NCBI GenBank assembly: GCA_003013855.2
Contig: ML058507.1
Location: forward strand, 6,076,001 to 6,140,000
Reading direction: 5' to 3'
DNA: 64,000 nucleotides
From: Liriodendron chinense
Taxonomy: Eukaryota; Streptophyta; Magnoliopsida; Magnoliales; Magnoliaceae
Shown here: positions 33,318 through 44,816 of the stretch, one piece after another
Layout: the number at the start of each line of letters is the position of its first letter
How positions within the stretch are numbered: the first letter of the stretch is position 1
Notes under the pieces: model-generated
The model's input: only the letters and a program-made list of their open reading frames with translations
What the model was told of the DNA's origin: nothing
Database searches by the model: none
Program-made: the position numbers and the translations under genes

Positions 33318-33785
33318 TGGTTGGACACGGATTCCTGCAGCACTAAGCTTTGTGGGGCCCACTGTAATGTATGTCTTATATCCACACCGTCCATCGGTTT
33401 CTCCGGCTCATTTTAGGGTGTGATCCAAACCATGGGGCAGATCCAACACTCAAGTGGATCAAACCATATAAACAGTAGGATTGAACGATCACCATTAAGT
33501 TTCGGATAAAACTAATAATTTCATTTTCCCTTCATCCAGGTGGGAGTGACCTTATGAACAGGTTGGATGTCAAATAAACATCAAGGTGGGCCTAGGAAGA
33601 TTTTAACGGTGGGATCATTATTCCCACTGTTTCATGTGGTGTGGTACACCTAAACTTTGGATCTACCTCTCGTTTGCTCTCATGGCCTAACATTAACTGA
33701 CGAAACAGATGGACGGCGTGGATATAACATATGCATCACGGTGGGTCCCACAGAGCTTAATGCTGCAGGATCCTGCATCCGAGTT
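33318..33785. mobile_element. Fold-back element, best-preserved copy
   Basis: Arms: cggattcctgcagcactaagc then gtggggcccactgtaatg on the left. On the right, catcacggtgggtcccacagagc then ctgcaggatcctgcatccg. The middle contains catccaggtgggagtgacc and the inverse pair aggttggatg/cttatgaac. About 465 bp, no reading frame. The same family appears at least ten times in the window. Confidence 0.75.
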
Positions 33786-34271
33786 TGTTTTAGGACAATA
33801 AATGGTTGGCAGTTCACCACCATTTACAAATGAAAATGGTGTCTCATACTCCATACACGTGGCCCACCTATACGGATATCCAGACCATCCAAATAGTGGG
33901 CCACACAGTGGATGGAACATAGCTCGCAAACCACACCAATATTAAAATATTGAGCGGCCCAAATTCAACAGGGTAAATCGTATGGCCACTATTGTCTTCT
34001 ACCACAATCGGGCCATCCATCCAAACATTCTGGATGCCACGTGTACCACGCATCCATGCTAAGCTATTTTTTTTTTTTTCAAATGGTGGTGAACTATCAT
34101 AAAGAAAATGAACCCCAACCGCCCATCAAGAACGTGGGCACATGGTACAAAATCCCTAATACGGCGGAGTATCTTTGATGCATTTTTTTTTTTTTTTTTC
34201 TATTGTAGATAGAGTCTACGGCTTAAAATAAAATAAAAACATGAAGAGTTTAAATAAAGGTTCAAGATCTG

Positions 34272-34564
34272 ATACTCTGGCAGAGCGTGATGGATGATAC
34301 TCGGGCACTTAGAAATTAGTTAGAAACTGCTTACTTGATTTTCTGACTACTTATTGGACGGTTAAAAAAAATCCAACGGTCCTGTTTCAACAAACAAGTG
34401 TCCGTTAATCAGAGGTTAGGATTCTTTATCTATAATCTGATTTTGGGCTTGTGAATGAGTTGCTGTGGGTTCCACAGCTTGCTTGGTTTTGAGTTGTGTT
34501 AATATACTACACATTTATCATTCGTTAGTGCCTGTGTATTAAGTTTCATACTCTGCCAGAGTAT
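34272..34564. mobile_element. Short MITE with CTCTGGCAGAG ends
   Basis: A 293-bp segment bounded by atactctggcagag (34272-34285) and ctctgccagagtat (34551-34564), a perfect 14-bp inverted repeat. If the end bases are TA target duplications, the termini are CTCTGGCAGAG, which would suit a Tc1/mariner-type element. AT-rich interior. Confidence 0.65.
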
Positions 34565-34569
34565 TAAAC

Positions 34570-35400
34570 AACATTTTACATAAAATGGTATCATACGTAG
34601 TATCTTCTTACGGAAGGTTTCTCTGGTTCCCTGAATCCTCGTTTTGCTTTTATTTCCAATGAATGTGGCAAACTAACAAAAAGAAGAAAGACAACACTAT
34701 GGTGATAGTCCACACCAGTTTGTTAACCTGTGGTGACTTGTACATGTACACGTGGCATACATGTAGGACGATCTGGACTTTTCAAATCGCTAAATCCGGT
34801 TGGAATTGATTTAGATGTAAAACAGGTGTTGTGAATGAGTGAATAAATCGTTGTAAACTAACCCTGTAGCCCACGAGAATGTTCAGTGAAAAGAGTAACT
34901 ATAGTGCACGTGATTGGTTCCGTGCATGTGAGCTCATGGATCAAAAATCCAAACCGTTAATCTGATTATCCAGGCAGCTGATGGGAGGCCCTGAAATTCT
35001 TTAAGATAGGATGATCCTAACCTTTCAATCAATGGCTCACGGAACAAAGGATAATGCACAGTTCAAATTCAAAGAAACATTGGAATGTGGAGATTTTCGG
35101 TGTAGGGCCATCGTATAAACGGTCTGGATCATTGAAACATGTTTCCATGTATATGAAATTCCACCCCAGAAAAAGCTTTCTTGTATTTTTAATATTTTTT
35201 AGCCATGAAATCTTCTCATATTCATATAATTATATTATTTTGTGGACATGCACTGTGTACAATGTATCATAGTCTCCCTATGAGTCATGACTAAAGAAAA
35301 ATAGAGTAGCACGATCAGATCCTGATTCCTTGTCACTCAGTCACAGCTTTACACGTGGCCGTAAGGTTGGTGAACCTGAGCCTTCCATCTTGTGGGCCTT
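34570..35400. other. Intergenic, no gene
   Basis: AT-rich, no recognised gene or complete repeat. Confidence 0.45.
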
Positions 35401-35404
35401 CTTG

Positions 35405-35870
35405 ATGGTTTTAAAAATAAAATAATAAACTTGACTCGCCCTTGTCAACTCGACCAGATTTCACTGAGACCCAAGAAAAAAACTCGATCCGACCATGACT
35501 CAGTTAAAACTCTAGAAAGACAGACCCAACCGAATAAAACTTGGAAAAGCTTGATAAAACTCAACTTTGCACCACTCAACATTATTCATACTTCTTAAAT
35601 ATTAAATTTAATGAGAAAACTCGACTTAACTCGCCGAGTCGACTCAACTCCCCAAATTACTCAAGCAAAATTCGATCCGGTTACGACTCGGTCAAAACTC
35701 CATAAGTCTTGTCTCAGCACCACTCCACATTATTTATATATAATTTATACTTTTTAAATATTAAATTTTAATGAGAAAACTCAGAAAAAACTTGCACGGT
35801 CTTGTTGACTCGAATGGACTGAGTTTCATCAAGTCGAGTTGAGTTTTCGAGTTTTGAAACTATCATTCAA
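35405..35870. repeat. hAT-MITE-like repeat with internal tandem halves
   Basis: Two roughly 175-bp halves share aactcgatccgacca/attcgatccggttacg...ctcggtcaaaactcc and atattaaatttaatgagaaaactcg. Ends (gatggttttaaaa and gttttgaaactatc) are inverse. No coding capacity. Confidence 0.45.
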
Positions 35871-35934
35871 ACCTTCCAATTAATGGATTTTATCAACTTT
35901 GCAAGTGACTACTAACCTACCATCCTTTTGCTAG

Positions 35935-36375
35935 TAGCTAAGGTCTACGTGGCCCACCATGATCTATATATCCACTGCGTCCATCCAGTTCACTAGCTCG
36001 TTTTAAAACATGAGCCCAAGCATGGGGCAGAACCAAAGCTCAAGTGGACCGCACAACAGGAAACAATGGAGATTGAATGTCCACCATTGAAAACTTCTTG
36101 GTGGCAAGAGAAGTTTTAGATCAAGCTGATATTTGACTTTTCCCTTCATGAAGGTTGGAGTTACCTCATGAACGGCTTGGATGGCATATAATCATGGTGG
36201 TGAAAGCTGTGAAGGTTTCAACGTTGAGCATCTTTATGCCAACTGTTTCCTGTGGTGCAGTCTTTTGAGCTTTATCTTTGGGCTCCTATGCTAAAAATAG
36301 CTGACGAAATGGATGAACGGAGTGGATATAACACATTCAAAGTGTTGGGCTCCACAGAGTTTAGTGATCTCCCAC
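35935..36375. mobile_element. Fold-back element, uninterrupted copy
   Basis: Left arm aaggtctacgtggcccaccatg...gctcaagtggaccgcac, right arm tcctgtggtgcagtc...gtgttgggctccacagag. The axis is near aggttggagttacctcatg. Confidence 0.65.
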
Positions 36376-36719
36376 CACCCAAGCAAAAGATGGAGAGCTA
36401 CCATTGGATAGCCATGATGGTGTATCCAGCTGCATTTTGGCCAATCAGATCTACCTTTTTTATCACCATATATAGCATATACCGATTGGATTCTGGATTC
36501 CATGATTGGAATATTGTGTTCTCTTCATCTGCCCTTAAAAATGGAATTTTATGAAATGCTGCTCATTATTTTAACTAATTTGATAGAACCACCAAATAAA
36601 AAATTTAAATGTAACCTCTCATATTTCAAGTTTCTTTATTTCACCTAAGTGATGGTCATTGGCCTATTTTGATAAATGTTGAAAATGTCCTTAAAAAGTG
36701 GTAGCAATGAGCTTAATCT

Positions 36720-37040
36720 AGACCGTTGAAAACTACATGGACAATGATTTATATTATTCCAAAATAATGGACAATGATTTACATTATTTAATCTTAAGTA
36801 ATTTACAATCTAAACTGTTTAAAAATAAGTGACCAGTTATTTAAATCAACTGTTCTAAAGTAGATAGGCAACAATTTGTACTTTTCAAAATGGTGGAAGA
36901 TATCCTAGACTTCTCAAGGTGGACAATACTTTGGGCTTTTCGAAGATTGTAGAAAACGATCTAGACCATTCAAAAGTAAGTGGATAATGATATGGTGCAT
37001 TCCAACAATTTTGGATAATGATCTGGAATTATCTTTCCAT
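36720..37040. repeat. Degenerate short tandem repeat
   Basis: The phrase tggacaatgatttatatta or a variant recurs (36739, 36770, 36908, 36970, 37010) at irregular 30-60-bp intervals. Ends at a TA microsatellite. Confidence 0.4.
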
Positions 37041-37042
37041 CA

Positions 37043-37045
<3 letters not shown>

Positions 37046-37121
<76 letters not shown>
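37046..37121. repeat. (TA)n microsatellite
   Basis: About 75 bp of uninterrupted TA repeats. Confidence 0.97.
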
Positions 37122-37124
<3 letters not shown>

Positions 37125-38029
37125 AAGATAGAACTACTTAGAAGGTATTAAGTCATTTTTGGAGTTAGCAGATGGATTGTGACTTTGATTTAAAGGAGGG
37201 GTTTTTTTTTTCTAAGCATGCATAAAATGGATAGCATTTGGTAAAAAATTCAAAAGAATCAGGCGGCCTAGGAATGATGGTAAGGAAAATAAAGGATGGT
37301 CTACATTCGCCAGGAAAAAGTACCCTAAAAGAAAAGGAACATCTAATCAGCCCAATTTTTGAGCTATTGCCCATCTATGTCAGTGTAATCATATGAAAGC
37401 AACTCTAAAGTTACACTCATCAAGAAATCCTAGCCATCCAATTAATGGCTATCAAATGGATGGTTAAAGGTAAATAGTGAATGGTCCAACTTTAAATGGA
37501 AAAATCAGATGATTAATATTATCTTCTTAGTGTAATTTTTGGGTCCATCAACCAAACGGCCAAGATAGTCTAATAAAAAATCTTTTGGGACACTAGGATA
37601 GTCCAAATCTAGTATCCAGATTCCAGATTCTTGATTAGGTCCAACGCCCACTTCATGTGCTACCATTCAAGCATCAAACAAATCTGGTAAATAATAACCA
37701 TCTGATCTACACCCTCTCATACGGATGGTCCAGATTGTTCACACAAAAGTAAGTCCATCAACAATTTGACCCATTTATATATATCAGTCCCATCATGGAT
37801 TGCTTATGATTCTAAAGATCACTGATATCAGGCAATTGTTGCCATCCATTCATTGGTTGGAAATAGGATGGCTATGGAATATAAGGCCAAATCATGGATG
37901 GATTAGACCATCCAATTCATGAGATTACTTATATGTATTCTGGACTTAATAGACGGTTCGTATTGATGGATTTGACTTTCCAAGTCAACGGATGCAACTA
38001 GGTGCACTGTAACTTAGTCCTAGGGCTCT

Positions 38030-38600
38030 CGATGGGTCTGATCTGGATCGGATCCTCCAGGTCCAAAAATCTCTAGAGGGATTCGGATCGAATTCAGATC
38101 CAACTCAGATCCAAAAGGTGATATCCATATCCGATCCATTTATTAATAGCCAAATTCATTTTCCATTCAAAATCAATACAACCAACAAATTCGGGTCGGA
38201 TCTAGGTCTGAATCCACCCCATCACAAATTTAAAAATATATAATATAATATATTTAATTTAGTAACAAAATGATGCAAATCCCACTATTTACTGTGATAT
38301 GGTAAACCTAAGATCGCATATGTCTCAATTTTGAGACGTGTCCTGAAATAATATGGAAAATGGATGGCCGGCATGGATATAACATATATGGTAAGGTGAC
38401 AATGACTTGGATTTGGATTGAATTCAATTGGATCCGGCTCAAGTCTGAAAATCTATAGAAGAGTTTGGATCTAATTTTGTGAATCCAAATCCAGTCCATT
38501 TAATTAATTAGACCTATGTATTATATGGATTCGGAGCAAACCGAATATCAGATCTGAGCGAACCGAATCTCGGATCTGACCCGATCCACGAGTTACACTA
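38030..38600. mobile_element. Composite MITE with cggatccgatc-rich ends
   Basis: Starts agggctctcgatgggtc and continues with repeated gatccg/cggatc words. A right-hand fold-back half (38290-38395) is embedded, then tctgacccgatccacgag. A second copy is at 58155-58460 with the same order of blocks, which shows a real family. Confidence 0.55.
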
Positions 38601-39169
38601 GTTGTTATAGCGGGTCACAAGACAAAATATCTGTACATTGTAGAGTGTAACATCAAGAGTTAGATGAATAATAACATAAGTGGGCCCCATGATTCGTTGA
38701 CCTTGTGTCCCACCAATTTGGAAGATAACTCCAAAAATCTCCTAGAAGATTCACCTTTGTTGGATTATTCTCCTGAGCCGTCTATTCATTGGCCACAAAA
38801 TGAATTTTCATATCGTCCATTGAAATATATTTTTGAGTCGTATTCCATCCATGGCTGGAAAAAACGGATCGACGGTCAAGATTAGCGGACAATGGGCACC
38901 ACTGGTTATTGTTGAAAACCCGTGTTTAAGTACAAAGGTGCATGCCACGTGCATCTCATATGGTTCCACTAGGAATCGATTTTGCAATCAATGTGCCGGC
39001 ATATGCTTCAAATGGAAGCGAATATACAGAAGCCACGTGGCATGATGTGACATGAGTGACTGGGCCACCAATGAAATCCCCTACAACACTTGTTGCTGGC
39101 GGTGGGTAGAACATCAAATTCCTCTGGGACCCGCTGTTTTCTGCGTGAGACATCTAATCCGTCCATCAG

Positions 39170-39430
39170 ATTTGTCTTGTGATTTTTATCGTGCAGCTCA
39201 AAAACCAGCCTGTTAAAAAACTCTGGTAGGCCACAATACAGAAACAATGTAAAATCACGCCTAAAATATTTTAAGTCCACACGTTGTGGCCCACCTTAGT
39301 TTTGGAGCAGGCAGATTTTTGAAGGGTCTCTTCATCTTAGTGAATCAAACCTAATGAACGGATTGGATGGAATATAAACACTATGATGGGCCCCACAAGC
39401 AACCTATGTTTGGTGTTCCTCTCCATTGTT
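39170..39430. mobile_element. Fold-back element, second subfamily
   Basis: Contains ccgtccatcagatttgtc...gccacaatacagaaac and the inverse gttttggagcaggcagattttt...gatgggccccacaagc. Related to 24080-24460. Confidence 0.45.
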
Positions 39431-39432
39431 CC

Positions 39433-39579
39433 TTTTGGTGTGCCTCGATGGGGGGAGTGGGTGGATCACAAAACATGGTGGACCACAAAACTAGATAGTC
39501 AGTTCATTTTGGTATGAGTCGATGGGGGGAGTGGATGGATCACAAAACATGGTGGATCACAAAGCTAGATAGTCATACG
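39433..39579. repeat. 74-bp tandem duplication
   Basis: Two copies (39433-39506, 39507-39579) of ttttggtgtgcctcgatggg...ctagatagtca with a few differences. Confidence 0.85.
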
Positions 39580-40119
39580 GGGCAAGTGTTGTGGAAAAAC
39601 ACTTACACACTAATCATTGTAATAGAAAAATCCATAGCTAAATTCTTCCTTATTTTTCTCGAGAAGTCTTTCTCAAGTTGCAATTAACTGCTTTGATTGT
39701 ACTTTCACCCACTTCATTATTTCTAAAAAAAGAGACACTCTTTTCTATCTTTAAATGATTTCCCATGGCTGATTATATGCTTAAGAGCCTCATCTTTCCT
39801 GCCAACATGCCACTAGCTTGTGTGGAACATCCCAACCTTGTAAACACCGAGATTTGAGTGCAAAGCACTTGGGGATGTCACTACACAAAAGTGGACCATT
39901 CTGATTTTCAAGTCGGGCAATATTCATAGTGGGGTGCACCATTTTCATGGGAGAGGTGTCCTAAACTACTGACACTTTGGCAGGATGTATGGGGTTGCAT
40001 GTGTTGGTCTCGAATCGGCACACGCATGATGCGTGTGAGGTTTGTGGTCGTGCCAAAATTGATTGTGTCTGTGAACACTAACCCACTACGATAATTAGCA
40101 CATATAGTGGTGTAACGAT

Positions 40120-40640
40120 GGATACAATATCTATCGGTATTTGTGTAGTCGGTGTATATCTATAGCGGCAGATAAATTGCCTGCCATTATATCTAGCACC
40201 AGATAAAACCTTCCATCGCTATACCCCAATATAATGGAGGATGTAGCGGGAACTATAATAATTAGCACATATAGTGGCGGATTTATCCGCCGCTATTGCT
40301 ATATCCCAATATAACGGCAGATGTAGCAGGAAGCATTATAATGGTGGATATGTAAAACCGACGCTATATTTCTATATAGAGACAGATCAGTCCACTGTTG
40401 AATGGTACTTTGGCAACAGATATATCCGTTGTTAAAATCCTGAATAGAAGTGGATTAAATCCGTCGTTAAAGACAATACAACGACAGAATGTATATAGCG
40501 GAGAATACAACCGTCGCTATATTTATAGAAGCGGTAATATCCGCCACGCGTAAATTTTATAGCGGCGGATATATCTGCCACTGTAGATTGATTCCTTTTT
40601 ATAGCGGAGGATATATTCGCCGCTATATTGTGTACTTTTT
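40120..40640. repeat. CACTA subterminal palindromic repeats
   Basis: At least ten copies or half-copies of tatagcggcggatatatccgccgctata-type motifs, for example atagtggcggatttatccgccgctat at 40269-40294 and tatagcggcggatatatctgccac at 40560. Such arrays are the transposase-binding regions of CACTA elements (family knowledge). Confidence 0.8.
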
Positions 40641-40859
40641 ATTAAGAAAATTATATTTTTTGGCTTTTGGAGAAAACCTGTTTAGAAACTTGATAATTGC
40701 AATTATAAAATATAAATAAAAAAACTCCCACAATCACACATAATAAAAAAAAATAATACAACATCTAAAATGTACGACCAAATAAAATAAAAAGATGACG
40801 ACTTAAGGATCGGGTTGAAGAGCATTGGGCGGAGGAGCGTCGCTACCACTAGCTCATAG

Positions 40860-41624
40860 TATCCCATCCATGTCGACTGGACCGTCCAAACGCTGGGACA
40901 TGTAGTGTAACATTGCCTGAAGCTACACCTGAACGGAGGTCTGTAAGTTGGCGACCCTCTAGTTCACCTCAACGGCCTCTCGACGTGCCTCGGCGACAAC
41001 CTGACTCTACTCTGCGACCTACTCCCTGTACTGAGCACGAGAGGGTGGGGGAGCCCATAATTAATTAGGAGGGAGTAACTCCTGCCCCCATCATTCTCAC
41101 ACAGTCATGACCATCTTCTCCCATGACCTGGGAGAATATGTCATTCTTGGCCGTGCTGCTCTGGGATCTCTCCTGTAGCTAGGACTCCCTCACCGTCATC
41201 TCAAGTTGCAATAAATTAAATACATTCAATACTAACACAATTTGAAAAAGATAAAAATAATAAATGAAGATAAAAGTGATTTTAAGTTTGACACATACTT
41301 ACAATGAGATCCACTAAAGCCTGATCTACAGTCATCCCGTCCCTACGTGTATGTGTAATCATAAATATCTACACGCTGGACGGCTCCGCTCTGGTCTCCT
41401 TCTAGATCTGTTAACAAGCATAAAATATTAAATTATTGATAAATGAAAAAAAGAACTATACATTTGTTGGTCATCCAAATTTACCTCATGCATTTCCTCG
41501 CGAAGCTCTTCATGCCAGAGGTGTGGAGAAGACCCTGCTTCGCGCAATTTGTTTTATTTTTTTCCTCGTGCATTTACATTAAATAAGAAATTTTAAGAAA
41601 CAATATAATATAACATGCTATTCA

Positions 41625-41678
<54 letters not shown>

Positions 41679-42260
41679 AATGAAATTATATACAGTTATT
41701 ATTCTTACCTTCTTGACCTCACTAGTCCAAAAGTCAACTAGTTAATCCTACTCCTATCTGATCCATGCTGGATGGGCAGTTCCTCTTCCCCGCAATTGGA
41801 TTATCCGCATGAGGTATAAAGTGAAATATCTTTAGGTATGACTTGTAATCCTTTCATCTCATATTCAATGACTTCATAACCCATGCTAACGGAAGGACTG
41901 ACATCGAAGTTCTCTTGCACCACATTTAGAAAGCAACCGTTAAGACAACATTCTTTGACAAATAGAATCAAATTTAACTGAATATAACACTTTAACTAAT
42001 CTACCTAAACTATCTGCCAAACAATCTATTTGTGTTCGAGAGGCACCCTCTTCCAATCAGAATAGACGAGGGGAAAGTACTGTGGATTTCATACCGCGGT
42101 CCCCAAGAACTGGCCAAGTTTCTTGGCCCATCGCCAATTAGTTGCCCACTTCTGTTTAGCGCGACTAACACATTTGCATCCTTTGAGCACCTGCTCCAGA
42201 GTGTCTCGAGATGTGTGCTCGCACGCGCACGTCTCTGTGTTTTATTCGCAGATCCTGTAA
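40860..42260 (-). pseudogene. CACTA second gene, Transposase_24-like
   Basis: Plant transposase of the Transposase_24 (Ptta/En-Spm) type in pieces. Reading leftwards: 42050-42200 gives NRSGQLIGDG, then in another frame FLG...NPQYFPLVYSDWKRVPLEHK. Around 41300-41420 there is IFMITHTRRDGMTVDQALVDLI, ending at a GTAAGT donor (41302). Around 41050-41210 LQERSQSS...KNDIFSQVMGEDGHDC..RMMGAGVTPS is the typical C-terminal block. Many stops and frame changes. A CA microsatellite (41623-41672) lies in an intron. The protein probably assists tnp2 by binding subterminal repeats. Confidence 0.72.
41623..41672. repeat. (CA)n microsatellite
   Basis: Nearly 50 bp of CA repeats (ttcacacacatacacaca onward). 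Confidence 0.95.
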
Positions 42261-42549
42261 AAGATGTTTAAAAGAGATTAATTAAAATTCATTATTTCAA
42301 TATCATGTACACATAAATATATGTCAGTAGCTTACCAGCGGTAGATGCAGAGGCCTGTTGGGAAGAAAAACTCGAGCCAACCTGCGTGGACCCGAGGTCT
42401 ACAGCCTCCTCACGCTGACTTAATGACTATGGATTTGAAGTACGTCCCACAATGGATCGTAGACGTTTAGGAGGCACCCCACAATAAAATTCATGGATAA
42501 TACATATAATAAAATTCATAGATAATACATACAATAAAATTCATACCAA

Positions 42550-43270
42550 AGTTAAAATGGCTAACTGGTTATGTACAAGTTTGGCCCAACCCGAACAAAA
42601 TTCAACAAGTTAACGCATTCAACTTAACCAAACTCAAAATAATTAGCTAGTTATTCAAGTTCGGCTGAAGTCGAACCGCGTTTAACAAGTTCATGCATTC
42701 AACCAAATCAAACTCAAAACAGACACCTTTGTTCGAGTTCGACCTTAAGAACCAAATTCACTAGTTCATTCATTTCACAAGTTCATTCATTCATTCATTG
42801 TTCGTTTGTTCCACAAGTTCATTCATTCGTTCCACAAGTTTATTCATTTCAATCCACGGGTTCATTTCAAGTTCGTTTATCTCAAGTTCATTCATTTCAT
42901 TTCATTCCACAAGTTCATTAATGCATTCATTAAACAAGTTCACTCATTCATTTATTCATTTCACAAGTTCATTCATTCATTCCATAAGTTCATTCATTTC
43001 ATCTATTCATTCATTTCACAAGTTCATTCAACTAGCTAGCTACGTTCAAGTTCGGCCCAACCCGAACCGCATTCAACAAGTTCACGTATTCAACCAAACC
43101 AAACTTGAAAACGGCTAGCTAGGTACACTCAAGTTCGACCCAACTCGAACTACATTCAACAAGTTCATGCATTCAACCAAACCAAACTCGAAATTAACTA
43201 GCTAGCTAGGTACGTTCAAGTTTGGCCAAACCCGAACCGCATTCAACAAGTTCATGCATCCTGCAAGATC
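42550..43270. repeat. 80-bp tandem repeat with expanded ATTC tetranucleotides
   Basis: Units of about 80 bp read ctagctaggtacgttcaagttcggcccaacccgaaccgcattcaacaagttcatgcattcaaccaaaccaaactcgaaa. Clear copies are near 42567, 42645, 43040, 43118 and 43200. In the middle (42770-43030) the cattcattcaagttc part has expanded into irregular (ATTC)n with caagttcattcattcattt. Confidence 0.75.
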
Positions 43271-43549
43271 ATTTCATGAAAGGAAGCAGATCCAAAGCGG
43301 AAATGGATTACAATATAAATGGACGTGGGGATTGGTACACTTGCCATTAGAAACTTCTTGAGAACAAAAAATGTTAGATTAAGCTAATACAGTGTGCAAG
43401 AACAGACCCAGTTGCTAAACAGGTCTGGATATGGTTTCCTTTATATTAAGGCCCGACCTGACCCGACTCGAACCGAACCCATTTAGTAAATGGGCGGGTT
43501 TGGTCTATGTTGTAAGGGACCCATCTAGACCTGGACCTGTCCAGACTCA

Positions 43550-43650
43550 ATTTCATTCATTCATTCATTCCACGGGTTCATTCATTCAATCATTCATTCA
43601 TTGCAAGTTCATTCATTCATTCATTCATTCATTTATTCCACAAGTTCATT
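43550..43650. repeat. (ATTC)n tetranucleotide repeat
   Basis: ttcattcattcattcattc runs with ccacgggttc and ccacaagttc interruptions, like the block at 42770-43030. Confidence 0.9.
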
Positions 43651-43936
43651 CATTATGTTTTGGGTTCCACCCCTAAAATGAGCTGGACAAATGGATGGAA
43701 GGAGTGGATAAACCACATACATTCAAGGTATCCACAATAGAGCTTACTTAGTTTAATAAAATGTGGTTCTTATCACCACTATTTATCATCTTGACATAAA
43801 AACACATACATTCAAGGTCATTGTAGTTCATTACATCAATCACGATAAAAAATAGTCTGCTCCCTAAAATGCCTTACTGTCATAATTCATTATACTGTTC
43901 ACAAACATATGATACACAGCAAGCAACACCACTCAG

Positions 43937-44171
43937 CTACACGCTTAATTCGACAGACTCTATTAGGGGTATTAGACCCCTATTGAGTTCGCTAAGAGAG
44001 AAGATCTCTTGCTCTAGAATCCTTTTTGTGGCATCATATTCCGCTACCATGTCCGGAATCTCCTTAAAAGGGTATATTCGATCATTTTTAGACAAATCAT
44101 CATCAAACGAATAATCCTTTAAAGCGTCTGTGTGGATAATGTTGATCAAATTGGGTAACTCTTTGACCTGA
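43937..44171 (-). pseudogene. Unidentified exon-like coding segment
   Basis: A coherent, non-repetitive reading frame on the minus strand: VKELPNLINIIHTDALKDY, then FDDDLSKNDRIYPFKEIPD, AEYDATKRILEQEIFSLSE and LNRGLIPLIESVELS. A plausible acceptor (ttctttag) precedes the VKELPNL codons at about 44171, and a gtgtag donor could follow ELS near 43947. Composition is that of a soluble, partly helical protein. I do not recognise the family. It lies between the two CACTA genes, so it may be a captured host exon or an extra exon of the second gene. Confidence 0.45.
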
Positions 44172-44816
44172 CCTAAAGAAGATTAGTTTGTGTAAGTCCA
44201 ACTGCAACAATTAATGAAGGGTTGAGCGTGCTTAGTCTACGGATGACATGATCAAAACTTGAGCTACTGCACATGGTAAATTATAAAAAAATACAATGTC
44301 ATCAATTCAACCACCTAGTCTCGAAAATGACAAGATAGCTATGTTCAAGTTCATGCATTCAACCTAGCCAAAGTAAAAACATCTTGCTTCAGCAGTTTCA
44401 TGCATTCATGAATGTACTTTATGCATTCATCCAAGTAGACTCCCAAATCGTTTAAAAGCCTTCAATCCTTATTATTTTATGTGGTGTGGTCATCTTGAGA
44501 TTTTGATCTCTCATTTTTTGTCTCATGAACTAAAATCTACAAAACATTATTTTTGTATTTTATCATTGTCGTCCAAGTATTTTTCAAGATCGTTTTAGGG
44601 CATGAGGTAAAGAACAAGGCATATCCAAATCATTTTTATCAGCTAGTTAAAACAAACTAAACTACAAAATGACTAGCTACGTTCAATATCGTCTAACACC
44701 GATCCGATGTTAACAAGTTCATCCATTCAACCACCGCAAACTAAAAAGTAAATATATTATAAATTATTCAAGTTCAAATAAAACCAAATTCGACAAGTTC
44801 ATCAGAACAACATGTA

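Noticed and set aside
39878..39895. CACTACACAAAAG as the CACTA left terminus
   Set aside because: The subterminal repeats start closer to 40084, and no matching right end or TSD was found for either. 40084 is only the better candidate.
42798..43118. Open frame of about 100 codons rich in Phe, Ile, Ser and His
   Set aside because: It is the translation of (ATTC)n and the 80-bp repeat. There are parallel frames of the same kind and no domain.
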